A stretch of 64,000 bases of DNA, from assembly GCA_001414485.1 (NCBI GenBank), contig LLEY01000039.1:62001-126000 (forward strand), given 5' to 3'. The DNA comes from Calycina herbarum (Eukaryota; Ascomycota; Leotiomycetes; Helotiales; Pezizellaceae). This document shows positions 21,358-32,782 of this stretch, piece by piece (positions within the stretch are counted from its first letter, which is position 1; each line of letters begins with the position of its first letter). The notes under the pieces are model-generated. The model had not been told where the DNA came from and did not search any database. It saw nothing but the letters and a program-made list of their open reading frames with translations. The position numbers and the translations under genes are program-made.

Positions 21358-23982
21358 TCACAACCCCCTCATCATCCCAGCCATCACCGCCCCAGGACTA
21401 GGCGGTAAATCCTCCTCTTTCGACCCCCACTCCCCCTCCGTCTCCCCAGCCACAATCTCCAAAACGCCCCCATCAACAAAAAACCCATGACCAACCCAAC
21501 TCCTCCCATAATCTTTCCCATCCAGTTTAACACTCTGCACAAAAACCCCCTTTCCAGTCTTCCTAATACTAGCCACCTTTCCACTCACAGGATTCTTGAT
21601 ATCAATCCCAGCAAAAAGGGGGGCAGTGATAAAATACACATCCTGTCCAGGATTAGGGAAAAGCCCCATCATAACGAACGCTGAGAAACTGGCCATCGCT
21701 CCGGTATCGTCGTTCCCGGGGAGTCCGGTCGTTGTATCGTTGAAGTAGCCGGGTACGTATTGGTGGACTAGTTGGGAGGAGAGGCCTGGGCGGGAGGCGT
21801 AGTGGTAAAGGAATGCTGTGAGGAAAGAGGGTTCGTTACCGATATCTGTTAGGCCTGAGTGGTGGAGGAATTTCAGCCTTTCGACGAAGGTTTTGGGACC
21901 TCCGAGTAGGGTGATTAGTGTTGAGATATCGTGGGGTACGTAACTATTTTCATACAGTTAACGAGGAAGAAAAGGGGAAGAGGGAAACGTACAATTGATA
22001 TTCCCAAATTGAGTCCTCAAACGTTTCCTGAGGATTAGAAGTCAAAGAACAAAACCCATCAATAGGACTACACCTAATCGGATCCATAAACCCCCAAGTC
22101 CCATTCAAATACTTAGGTTGGAAGAACCCCGTATATCCAGTATCAGTCCCATTGATAAAACTCTTTTGATCTTCTTTCCAAATATTTTTCCAATTCGTGG
22201 AACGAGCCATGTATTTGCTGTAAGAGTCTTGCTTTCCTAGTCCTTTGGATAAAGTAGCGAGACAGAAGTCATCGTACGAATATTCCAGGGTGCGTGAGAT
22301 GCTACGGGAGTTGGTGCCAAATCCGAGGTAATCGTAGTCGAGATAGGGGATGTAATTCAATGCTTTCCAACTCATCAAGCCTCCTCGCCCTTCTACAGAC
22401 CAATCGAGTGGTTCGTTTTCGGCATCGTTGAGAACCGCCTCGTATGCCAGTTCCCAGTCAATTTTCGATGCTGGGTTTGAAGATGTAAGGTTCTTCACAA
22501 ATGCGTCTGCCAGAACTACATCTGCATTGGATCCTCCCTGTGTAAAGCCCTTGCAGAGAGACATCCGGCAATCTGGAAGCCATCCTATGTTTTTGTAGGT
22601 ATCGAGGAGGGAACGTATCATTTCTGTCAAGGTCGAGGGGTCGACGATCGTGAGGAAGGGAAGTTGGGAACGGAATGCATCCCAAATACTGGTACTTCGT
22701 TAGCACTTGACACCATTGTTGAGAAATAGAAAAAGAAAAGGGTATACATACCAATAAAAAGAATCATAATAAGGTTCCGAACTCTCCCAAAGCGGGTTCT
22801 CCCCCGTATAATTCTGCGGAGACATCATAGTCCTATAAACAGCAGAATAAAAGTTCGTCACCAAACTCTCATTCACACCAGTAGCATCAATCTCAACAAC
22901 ACCCAACTTCTCCCTCCAAGCATCCTCAGCACTCTTCTTAACCCCCGCAAAATCCCATTTCTCCCCCGGTATCTCAATCTCCGCATTTCGACAAGCCTTC
23001 TCCTCACTGATGAAACTCACACCAACCCTCGCACTCACAACCCCATTTGCTGGCCTTTCAAACCTCACGAAACTCCCAGCCTCAAGATAAAAAAGATTGA
23101 TCCCCCTCGTAACAAAAATGCTCTTCGGTTCCGTCCCCGCACGATTGTTAACCCATATCCCCGTATCCTTTATCTTCGCACCTTGAAAGTCTGCGCAGAA
23201 GTGCAACACGAAAGAACCACTCCCGAAACTGGGAATGAATGTTCCGTTTCCTTTGATCCGCCCATTTCCATCCACACTTACACTAGCGTTCTGTCGACTA
23301 GCATTTAGATCCGTGAGGTCTAGTAAGATCAAGGGACTCGTTCCTGTCGCGTTTTCTCCGACGGGGAACTCGAAGTAATACAAAGCAGCATGTTCACTGT
23401 GGGAAAACAAGGAGTCAGCATTGCCACTTCTAAACATGTCCAAGAATACATGGCAGCCCGAGAAGGAAATAGTCTCCAATATCCAGCCCAACCCAACCAG
23501 AAAGGAACCAAAACGCTAGAGAAAAACACCAACCTAACAGTCATCTCAGCCTTAATCCCCGTCCCCAACTCAATCCCAAAATACCCCGGCGTAGCAATCA
23601 CACCCTCCGTAACATAACTTGTTTTCCTCGCATCCTTCAAGAACTTGCAATTATTGATCTCATCCCCAGGACAGTATTGCGGGAAGAGAGGGAAGTTTCC
23701 CAGCGATGGATTTCCTCCCGTCCCAGAGTCGTGCATGTGGGAGAAGCCGATAACGTTGCTTCCATCCGTTGAAAATCCCGCTGTGTTTTGTCCATCGACG
23801 TCTGCGACCGCCTTTGCCATCCCATATGGTCGGGTAGCGCCTGCGAAGACGTTTCCTCCATTGTCAGTGCCGATGAGTTGATTGACGTATTTGAGGGGAT
23901 CGAAGGAGGTGGTGTTCGTGTAGTTCTGAGCACCGCAGGTTTGTGCAAGGAGGCTGGCGAGGAGGGGAAACAATCGAGACAT
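21358..23982 (-). CDS. Secreted glycoside hydrolase family 92 alpha-mannosidase
   Basis: Probable calcium-dependent exo-alpha-1,2-mannosidase that trims mannan or N-glycans outside the cell. Four exons (transcript order 23982-23534, 23396-22752, 22688-21993, 21943-21358) give 791 aa, the normal family length, with phases 2-2-2 closing in frame. The signal peptide is MSRLFPLLASLLAQTCGAQ. GH92 landmarks in order are VNQLIGTDNGGNVFAGATRP and YGMAKAVADVDGQNTAGF; IGFSHMHDSGTGG; the junction-restored CIWDAFRSQLPF; DSIWEYQFYVPHDIS; and GLPGNDDTGAMASFSAFVMM near the C-terminus, which holds the catalytic Asp pair of the family. The first intron has a weak GTTGGT donor, but phase and homology support it. 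The start at MSRLF is preferred because the signal peptide begins there. Confidence 0.93.
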
Positions 23983-26621
23983 TGTCGGGAATTCAAGGAG
24001 GTAGATTCGCAAAAGAATCCTCGTCCATTAATCGACGAAGAGTGGAACGAGACATCTCGATTTAATGCAACGAGCAGACAGATTAAAGCAGGTTAAACAC
24101 AGTACGATTTTCCTAACATCTGCACCATGGTGTCACCTCAACTGCGGGGTCAAATCAACAATCCATCAAGCAATCCCCGTATGTACCTTCCCACCTTCGT
24201 CTTCCGGACATAGCTTCTATTTCGGCCTCGAAAATGCAGCCATGCTTGACCATCCTGCAGGAACCTAGCACTCTCCCCTCGAGTACCGAAGAGACCTTCC
24301 TGAATAGGCGAACGTGTACCGTATTCCACAACCACCTAAACCATCATAAATCCTCACGTGAGTGGACTCGTAGATAGGGATGTGGCTAAATTAAATCAAT
24401 GGTAAAGGTCGCGGCCTAGATTGTGGAACCTTGCCTCGTGGAGCTGATACTTTTGTTGCAGTTCGCATTATGTCTTGCTTTTGCTAGCGTGTGTACTATG
24501 TCTTGCAGATGACGTTGCATCAGTGAGAATATCAAACGTCGGGAACGGGTGGGAGATAACTGAGATTACCGAGATGGAAGTAGTTGCGCTTAGCTCCTTC
24601 ACAGGGAAGATGGAAGGTTGTGAGTCGGTTAACCCGAGTCAGGTTGTGGGAGGATGGGGGGAACGCCACATGAGTTCAGCCACAATTCTCGGTAGGAAGT
24701 CTAGTAGAATTCAAGAGAATATGTTCATATTATCATGAGCAGTAAATGTTGGAAATATTTCCGCCCACGAGTACGGTATGTAAGAAATCCGATATGGTAA
24801 GTATGAAGAACTTTAAGTAATTGGTAATAAATCTTCCCCGAGAAAGTATCCTCTGTAAATCGCAACTAAGCGAATTGCGAAAGGGTTCTAACTTCCAAGT
24901 AGATTTTGTCAAGTCAGTGCTTTTCTATAATCCAGATCCAAAATGGCTTGGGAACATCTTCTCTTGGAGTGAAAGCAAAACGAGAACATCCCGAGCATAG
25001 TAGACAGTGCTGGTTGTCTTTTGAATGGGCAAGGGCGGAACCGGTGTTCCTCCACCTTGAGAAAATATTGGAACAATTTGAAACTCGAGTCCTAGTTGGC
25101 ATAAGATGAAAATCCAAGGCCTTCGAGAAGAATGCCAGTAGGTCCATACGTTGGCATGCGACTGAGCTGTTGACTCCAACATATAAAGCTGACCCCGCGA
25201 CGGGCATCTGTCCGGAACTTTCCTCGCAGGATGATGGTCGTGGAAAACTTGTTTGCCATTGGCAGAAACTTGACAGATCTCGGAAACTGCATTTGAAATT
25301 TCCTTTTCCCTTCCTTGTTACCATATTAAAGACGCGAGGTCCATCTAGGCGTCCGTCTCGTGCTGGGCAAATATCGACGCCACCGAAGTTGCAAAAGGGC
25401 ATGCGGGCGAACCAAGAAGGGACCGAGAATGGGAAGGATGCGGGGTAAATCTTTCGTTTGTATGCGATCTCGTCGAGGAGACTAAATGAAGATTAGCTCT
25501 GATATTAATAGGAAAGGAAAAGCTTCCTACGATCCAATTGATGGTGTGTTGGAGTTCCACATGCCGTGTTGAGTTGGGAAGGACCCAAGACTCTCGCGCT
25601 CAGTGCCATTAGATCGAGGTGGTTCTTCCCTCGGTCAGTGGTCAATGGAGGTTGTTCCTTCCCCGGTTTCCGTCATCACCAAGAGCGAAAAAGCGAGAAG
25701 GGGAGGCTAACCCTCAATCCTGTTGGGAAGATAAGGCACGACTCCCCAGCTCACATCCAGCTTGGTTCCGCTCTGTGTCGATAGTCTTGGCTTCGGGTTT
25801 GAACTGACGGGAGTGGTTGAGTCATTTCCAGGATCAAGAGTCGTTCCTTCCCTGACAACAGACAATCTAGCTCGGGTTCAGAGTCGACTTGTCCACGAGC
25901 AGCCCAGCTCAGGTCCGCCCGTCGTACCTTCGGCGCTCTCGAGAGGATTGACCTTATTTCAGAAGGAAGGTCCTGGAAGGTAGGTATCTTTCCAACTCCC
26001 AGGATCTCGTATCAATTCCCTTTCCCTGCCTGGTCTCTTCAATCTTAACCTCGAGAAGGAGACAGACGCGAGCCAACTTGCCCGGCTCTATGGAGAGGCC
26101 ACAATGATCTCGCAAGCAGGACGAATTGTCTTGCCCACTTCTGATTACTCCTCTTTGACGGCTTCGGTCCTTGGGATGGGATACGAACATTGCATTCCAT
26201 GATTGAGAGGGAACGGCAATATAATATCTGCTACCGCAGATTCAGGGTTTGTTGTGGCTTCGCAAGTGAACATTTGAAAAATCCCGATTGAATTGAGTTT
26301 GTGAATAAGGTGAGGGTTGAACGCGAGGAGGGATTTAGGGCTGGTTAAAGACTTAGCCGGCCGCTCCTCCCCAGATTTAGCCAGCCCCGCCAATCACAAA
26401 TTGCCCCACATTTGCTTCCAAGTCCTCCCATCGTCCTTTCCGTTTGTGAGTCGACAACACAATCTTTCATTTGCCTTTTCTTGATTTTGGTTGTTGTTGG
26501 AGATTTTGCGCCTCAATTTCATTGGCAGAGTCTTACCCCGTTTTTATCTCAATCTATCTCTCTACATAGTGTAACCCACTCTTGCTGGATGCAAAGGATA
26601 ACTTCACTCCCACGACGCAAG
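23983..26621. other. Long divergent intergenic region
   Basis: 2.6 kb between the mannosidase and the muconate cyclase. Open frames such as 24914-25402 on the minus strand have no recognisable feature. Blocks at 25,620-25,950 contain GTGGTTCTTCCCTCGG, GTTGTTCCTTCCCC and GTCGTTCCTTCCCTG, plus an AAGAGCGAAAAAGCGAGAAG tract. All resemble pieces of the 5.6-6.1 kb region, pointing to an old shared repeat. Confidence 0.5.
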
Positions 26622-27861
26622 ATGTTACATCATTTGATGGTAGGAACATGGACTCCTCCAGGAGCCATCTTTACCTTCCAATTCGACGATGAAGCTTTGA
26701 CTCTGAAATTGATCAAGAAGACTCCAATTCCTGAAGACGAACCGATCTCTTGGATGACTTTCGATGTAAGTGGCAAAATCCCACATATGAGCTACATCCT
26801 TATACTAAAAGTTTCATATAGCACTCAAAAAAGACAATTTACGGAGCTGCCATGAAAAAATGGACAAGCTTCACAGTAAAGAGTCCAACGGAAATCATCC
26901 ATAACAGCTCACATCCAATGGGTCACGATCGTATGTTTTAAATTCCCATCACGAGACATATTTCTAATACTTTCACAGCATTAGCAGCAAGTTCAGAAAC
27001 AAACACCAGAGCAATCTTCGTCCTAGCCGCCCAAAAAGCACCCTTCAACGTCTACGGAAACCCCTTCTACGACCACGCTGGCTGGGGAAACGTCTTCTCC
27101 ACCACCCAAGAAGGAGCCCTCGAAAAGTGTGTGCAGAACTACGAGTATATGCCAAAAACAGGAATCCACGGTATGGTATTCGATGCTAGCGAAGAATATC
27201 TCTACTCCGCCGATTTACGCGGAAATAAAATTTGGACGCACAAGAAAGATCCAGAAACGGGACTTCTCACCTTGGCAAATTGCGTCGAGGCTCCGGATCC
27301 GAAAGATCATCCTAGATGGGTGGCTATTCATCCAAGTGGAAAGTACTTGTATGTTTTGATGGAAGCTGGAAACCGACTGGCGGTCTATGTGATTGATGAG
27401 GGCACTCACTTTCCGGTTTTCACTCATATCACGTACCCGCTCATCCCTCCAGGTATTTTACCCCTTTTTTGAACTCGGTTATGGACTAATGAGATGAAGG
27501 GATTCCAAATGTTGGTGGGAAAATGTATCGATCTGATGTTGTTTTCTTATCACAAAGTGGAAAATATCTCTTCGCCACCTCGAGGTCGAATGATTTCAAG
27601 GTCACTGGTTATATTGCAGCTTTTGCTCTAGGACCATCTGGAAATATTGAACGACAGATATGTTTGAATCCTACACCTACTAGTGGAGGTCACTCGAATG
27701 CAGTCAGCCCTTGTCCATGGAGTGATGAGTACCTTGCTTTGACGGATGATCAAGAAGGTTGGATCGAAATCTATCGATGGAAGGATGAGTTTCTTGGGAG
27801 AGTGGCACATTGCGATGTCAAGGAACCGGGGTTTGGTATGAATGCCATCTGGTATGATTAG
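26622..27861 (+). CDS. 3-carboxy-cis,cis-muconate cyclase (lactonizing enzyme)
   Basis: Cyclises 3-carboxy-cis,cis-muconate to 3-carboxymuconolactone in the fungal protocatechuate branch of the beta-ketoadipate pathway. Four exons, 26622-26765, 26822-26930, 26979-27452 and 27500-27861 (362 aa), with all phases consistent. The fungal enzyme is a seven-bladed beta-propeller unrelated to bacterial PcaB. Matching blocks are HHLMVGTWTPPGAIFTFQFD, DEPISWMTFD, IYGAAMKKW, YEYMPKTGIHGMVFD, DHPRWVAIHPSGKYLYVLME, SGGHSNAVSPCPWSDE and the C-terminal EPGFGMNAIWYD. The ATG at 26622 (MLHHLM) is chosen because it matches the usual family start; upstream in-frame extension is rejected. The next gene, 366 nt downstream on the same strand, probably performs the following step. 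Aspergillus homologues are called cmcA, from memory. Confidence 0.93.
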
Positions 27862-28227
27862 AACGTATATATCTAGAGATTTAGAGGAAAGGAATACCCA
27901 TTTAGAAGGATTTCGACCTCTTACACGTGATAGCTCATGGTTTTGGGAGGGTCTTGGCATTGGTTGATTTCTTTCCCGCTGAAGATGCCGCGATTTCTCC
28001 CCGCATCAACAGCGTCCCCCGCTGAACAGAGCCATTGAGCCATGGTGGGGTTAATCCGCTCCATCATGTTGAATCCCACGGTTAAGAGTTCAACCATTTC
28101 ATTCTTCTCTCTCTCCTCCCTCTGGCCAAACATCTCAATTCCAAACACGCTAACATCTAGACAATCTCTCGAACCATTACTCTTATCTCCATCGTACCAT
28201 ACGAAATACATCCCACAATCGCCCATC
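27862..28227. other. Short intergenic region of the catabolic gene pair
   Basis: 3' flank of the cyclase and promoter of the fusion hydrolase. CT-rich just before the start; no TATA box is obvious. Confidence 0.5.
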
Positions 28228-29910
28228 ATGGCACCTACATCCGGCATCCTCTACGTGACGATGCAGCCCAAAGCTGGGCTGCCAGAAGAACAATTTCACG
28301 ATTGGTATAACAATGAGCACGGCCCTACCCGTCTCCGTCTCGATTTCTGCACGAATGGCTTTCGATATCGAGCGAATGACTACAATGGGGGAAGTCCTTC
28401 AGAGGAGAAACCGGAGTGGATGGCGATATACGATATCACAGATATGTCGGAATTGACCAAGGATACATATCTGCGTCTGCGAGGTCCTCCAGTGAAAACT
28501 CCTCGAGAGGCAGAGACGATGAAGCAGATCAAGGTTGATCGGAAACTCTACGATTTCGTGGAGTCCCGAGAATCCGCAGAATTCAAGAAATTGGAAGAAG
28601 TGGAGAATGAGGGGCGGGGAAATGTTATCGTGGCTGTCTTTCTGGAGTTAAAAGATGGGGAGGGGATGAAGGAGCAATTGGATAAGTGGTACCGGGAGGA
28701 ACATGTCGATATGATTTCCAAAGTTCCTGGATGGTTACGAACGAGACGATTTGTGACTTCGAGTATCGATCCGGATGCGCCTATGGAGTATATGTCCCTC
28801 CATGAATATGCGCCGGAGAACGGTTTGGCAGGACCAGAGTTCAAGGCTGCTACTACAACACCGTGGGCTGCGGAAATAGGGAGCAAAGTGGTGAAAGATA
28901 AACGGAGACGAGTTTACGATCTCTACTACACATTCGGTCCCGCACCTCGATACCTCTCTCCCACCATCTCAGATTGGTCATCTACCGATCCTACCACTCC
29001 AATCCTCACCAAAACCATCTCTACATCCGCAAACACCGAAGCGGGGGCAATCGAATCCTTCATCACAACCCCCGACGGCGTAACGCTCCCCTACCGCCTC
29101 GAAGGCTCACAAGACCCCAACGCACCCCTCATAGTCCTCTGCAACTCCATCCTCACAACCTACGGAATCTGGGATGACTTCGTAACTTCCTTCCTCTCCA
29201 AACCCGAAAACAAAAAATACCGTATCCTACGGTATCTCAAGCGCGGACGATTCGCTGCCTGTGGTGAAAAAGCAATAACAGTCGACCTCCTAGCCGCTGA
29301 TATAATTGCTCTTCTCGATGCTTTGAGAGTCAAGAAGGCGGCGGCGGTTATAGGCGTTAGTCTTGGTGGTGTCACGACTTTAAATGTTGCGCTTAAATAC
29401 CCTGATAGAGTGGAGAGGTTTATCAGTTGCGATACCTCGTCCAAATCGCCAGCTGGGAACTCAAAAGCATGGAGCGAGCGTATCGCACTCGCGGAAAAGG
29501 AAGCTGCTACCGCCTCCTCGGGAGAACCTGTTGTAGGACAAGAACTTGCGGAAATCACAACACGACGTTGGTTCGTGAAAGAAAGTTACGAAAACCTGGC
29601 TCTCGCACCAAAACTTGAGGCTGTGAAGCAGATGGTTGCTAGTAATAGTCTTGAGGGTTTTCGTCACAGTGTGAAAGCACTCTGGGAGTACGATTTGAAG
29701 GAGGGGATGAAGACTGCTGAGGTTAAGGGTATGTTCCTTGTTGGGGGGAGTGATGGTGTTTTGCCGAAGACTATGGAGGATATGGCTGGTGCTTATGGGA
29801 AGGGGGGTGCGAAATTTGAGGTTATTGAGGGCGCGGGACATTTACCTATGGTTGAGAAGCCTCAGGAGTTTGCGAAAGTTGTTGCGGGGTTCTTAAATTC
29901 GAAGATGTGA
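28228..29910 (+). CDS. EthD-like dimeric barrel fused to alpha/beta hydrolase (enol-lactonase type)
   Basis: Single exon, 560 aa from the ATG at 28228 (CATCATGGCACC); the longer frame from 28042 is 5' leader. Residues 1-110 and about 130-240 are two ferredoxin-like EthD/dimeric alpha-beta barrel repeats (QFHDWYNNEHGPTRLRL, DKWYREEHVDMISKVPGW). Residues about 285-560 are an alpha/beta hydrolase like 3-oxoadipate enol-lactonase PcaD: nucleophile GVSLGG, acid in GGSDGVLP and histidine in GAGHLPMVEKP. Position directly after the muconate cyclase suggests it converts 3-carboxymuconolactone to beta-ketoadipate (hydrolysis plus decarboxylation), the role given to chdA in Aspergillus, as I recall it. 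The fusion partner may bind substrate or aid decarboxylation; that is inference. Likely cytosolic. Confidence 0.85.
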   Translation: MAPTSGILYVTMQPKAGLPEEQFHDWYNNEHGPTRLRLDFCTNGFRYRANDYNGGSPSEEKPEWMAIYDITDMSELTKDTYLRLRGPPVKTPREAETMKQIKVDRKLYDFVESRESAEFKKLEEVENEGRGNVIVAVFLELKDGEGMKEQLDKWYREEHVDMISKVPGWLRTRRFVTSSIDPDAPMEYMSLHEYAPENGLAGPEFKAATTTPWAAEIGSKVVKDKRRRVYDLYYTFGPAPRYLSPTISDWSSTDPTTPILTKTISTSANTEAGAIESFITTPDGVTLPYRLEGSQDPNAPLIVLCNSILTTYGIWDDFVTSFLSKPENKKYRILRYLKRGRFAACGEKAITVDLLAADIIALLDALRVKKAAAVIGVSLGGVTTLNVALKYPDRVERFISCDTSSKSPAGNSKAWSERIALAEKEAATASSGEPVVGQELAEITTRRWFVKESYENLALAPKLEAVKQMVASNSLEGFRHSVKALWEYDLKEGMKTAEVKGMFLVGGSDGVLPKTMEDMAGAYGKGGAKFEVIEGAGHLPMVEKPQEFAKVVAGFLNSKM

Positions 29911-31139
29911 TCTCGGTATAGAAAGAAAACTTATTTTGAGAAAAGCGGGAGAGCATTTGAGGTGGTTGTGATACTTGCTAGTTGTCTTATGGTGCGTAAA
30001 ATGGTGGGCTTGAATGAGGTGGTATTTTTGCACTTTGAAAGAATTGAAGGTTCTCGAGTTTGACGAGCGCATATTTAAATCTGCACGTGAATTGTACTGG
30101 ATAAGTTATGGCTTACTTGCAACTTTCTCTTGGCCCCCAACATTTACTTGGCCTACTCAACAATCGATCGCTTACTCGACGACTGATGGCTTACCCATAC
30201 TCTTTTTGGCCCCCACAATTTAGCTTACCCGACAATCGATGGCTTACTTGCAGCTTTTTTGGGCCCCAAACTTGGGTTGGCTTGCTCGACAGTTGAGAGA
30301 TGACTTGCGAATCTTCTTGCCCCCCAAAACATGGTGCTCCGACTTGCTACCTAGTTAAAGAACTTGTTTGAAAGGAAAAGGAAGAGTTTATAGTATATGA
30401 GTATAGAAGATTTCAACTGACTAGTAGACTTTGTAGTCACGGTTCGTCGAGCAATGAGTTTTCCTTTTTGGTCTGCTTTCTTTGAGTGGGTTTTGACGAT
30501 GGCTACTTGAGAAAGGGTTCTGAGATCCGACCCACAACTAACCCTGATATTTTTTTACTGAAATAACCTCAAACGACTATTCCTTCGTTAATATAATTAT
30601 TTACTAGTACCTATTCAGTTTTATGCAGAAAGTAAGCGTTTCCGACTGTTGGTTGTTGCGTAATTAATTATTGTTGTAAGAAGGTCAGGGATGGTGTTGG
30701 TGCTCCCAACCCAACATGCAAGGCGAGCTGGCTAATTTAATTAACTCAGTGCACTTTCGTCACTTAAATATAATAAAGACTTAATATACTTATACTCTAA
30801 CTAACGAATACTGGTTTCCTTGCACGAGTTAGTTTTTGTTACGGTAAATAGAAATTCGTATATCGTGAAAGCATTTTAGTTAACTGGGATGATAGCATGA
30901 AGGGTATTTAAGTGTCGAGAATAACGACATAAATCTAATACTGTCTACACAACATTTGCTTGTTCAGAATTGAGGCGTTTTCGGTACTCTCTCACATTTA
31001 GCCGAGCCATTGACAATGTCCCCGTGCTGCATGATGTGGCTAGCACGCCTAAATTGCCAGCCTTGTGTTCGCCTGCTCTCTGCTTCTTTAATCTTCTTCG
31101 TCACCACGAATGCCTCCTTGATCTTATGGAAATACCACC
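29911..31139. other. Intergenic region with minisatellite
   Basis: No gene seen. It holds the imperfect tandem repeat at 30108-30355 (listed separately) and an AT-rich stretch at 30,540-30,960. Confidence 0.55.
30108..30355. repeat. Imperfect tandem repeat, about 54-61 bp per unit
   Basis: Units begin ATGGCTTACTTGCA or a close variant at about 30108, 30185, 30239 and 30300, with a short partial unit at 30167. Each contains a C-rich TTGGCCCCCAA-like centre and ends in CTACTCAACAATCG-like sequence. Apparent short open frames here (30014-30296) are products of the repeat. Confidence 0.7.
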
Positions 31140-32771
31140 ATGTCTTTTGGGTGGTCCGCCGGGGACATTGCTGCTGCCATCAAAATCATTATCGATGTGG
31201 CACAAGCACTTGATGATGCCAGTGGTGCTGCGGCTGATTACCGCAGGATCTCCAACTTCCTCAACAGCCTCGTAGCTACGCTGAAAACGCTCGAGGCTCT
31301 CTCGGATATACCTGCTGCTGCTACAATATCGCTTTCAAACAAGATCAAGGAGATCCAGGAACCAGTTATCGATTTCCTGTCCGAGATTGAAAAGTACAAG
31401 GCGAAACTTGGACTGCCATCTACCGGAAGACTGTCAAGCTTGCGACATATGAAAACGAAGTTGCAATACAAATATGGTCCCATGAAAGAAGCTCAGAAAT
31501 TGCAAACGCAAATCGGGTCGCAACTTCAAGTACTAGATACAGCTTTGCTCCCAGTCATCACGTAAGTTACTTGGTTTGGTTAATACTGTGAAGGCTAACA
31601 AATATAATACTTCTGTCTTGAATCTGCCCACGGCACTACGTGAGATTTTTGAAGAAACTGTAGACACTCGGCTATCGCGTATGAATTCCATGGCTGCCAC
31701 TCTTCAAGAGACAATTGTACCAGCCATAACGAAGATTGCTACCGAGAAAAAGGCACAAGAACACCGGGAGGAAGTTTTGATGTCGTTCCTCAAAATAAAA
31801 CAGGATGAACTCTCTTATCGACTTAACAATTTGGAGCAAAACCAACTTCAAAATAATGGACTTCAATTGCAGATTATTGAAGCGATTCGGAACTTCGACA
31901 GAGTGGAGATTTCTCATTCCTGTCCAGAACAAATACTCGTTTCCAGTCGCTTTTCACTCCTGGCTCTGCTCGAAAATGGTAGCTCAGAGGCTTCAATGGG
32001 AGTTTGGGATTCCCAAACAGCTGTGCATCTCAAAACCTTGTAAGTGTTACTTTCCGATGACCGTAAAGGACATTGACTGACTTCTGGACTGAATGTCAAT
32101 AATTGTGATATGTTTCAAGGGGATAGTATTCAATTTCCTGTAAGTTAAAATCAATAAATTTGGAAAATAAGACTAAGTATTTGGAAGAACTATCTTATCT
32201 CGTGCTTCACAAGCAACAACAAGACGAGTAATGCAAATTACTGGTCGAGATTATGTATTCTTGTTAGACGGAATTGGGCGGAACTGGACTCTCCACACAG
32301 ATTTTGTCAGCAGTTTCAAGGTGAGATTGGAGGAATTTGCTCCGAATCTTCTTAAACTGGCTCAAACTAATTTAAAGCCAGATATTTGGCTGTTTTTTAG
32401 AAGAACAATTCGAGGGTCAGCCCGGGGTCCAATGGGTTCAACGTGGCATGTACCAGATTTTGGACAACGAGAGCGGACAAAGTCTTAATCCAAACATCTG
32501 GAAGTCTATGATAAAACCCGGGAAAACAATTTCCATGTCGATGATTGTTGAAGTTTTCGTCAAAGGAAACGAAGCTTACTTCTCCAGCTGTCCGGCCGCA
32601 CCCTATTGCAGCGGTATGGTCTTGAGAAAAACAGAGGCAGATTGGATGAAATGGTTTGTCTCTCACCCTTTCTTCGAAGTAAATGAAGCTCAAATTTTGG
32701 TAGTTCCGTGTGCCAAATCGACGTTGAAGTTCAAAGAACTCCAGACAAACAGCGGTCTCGCCTCCAAGTGA
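31140..32771 (+). CDS. Fungal ubiquitin-like (ULD) domain protein
   Basis: Starts at CCACCATGTC with MSFGWSAGDIAAAIKIIIDV, the characteristic N-terminal helix block of a large fungal family often found beside or inside STAND/NLR-type genes. A coiled-coil middle follows (31,600-32,039: EKKAQEHREEVLMSF, LEQNQLQNNGLQ). The ULD is assembled from exons 32188-32320 and 32382-32771: DYVFLLDGIGRNWTLHTDF, then GQPGVQWVQRGMYQILD and IWKSMIKPGKTISMSMIV. The ULD intron (61 nt, GTGAGA donor, CTAAT branch, CCAG acceptor) closes in phase 0, and 32040-32187 can be removed in phase 2. One junction near 31,561-31,645 is unresolved: the obvious GTAAGT donor does not give the right phase. That may be an alternative splice site or a lesion. 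About 440 aa. Confidence 0.62.
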
Positions 32772-32782
32772 CGAGTGCTGAA

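Noticed and set aside
24914..25402. 162-codon minus-strand frame in the intergenic region
   Set aside because: No domain, signal peptide or splice support; amino-acid order looks random.
28042..28227. 62-residue N-terminal extension of the fusion hydrolase
   Set aside because: The extension is Ser/Leu-rich leader translation; the dimeric barrel begins at the ATG at 28228 with a good start context.
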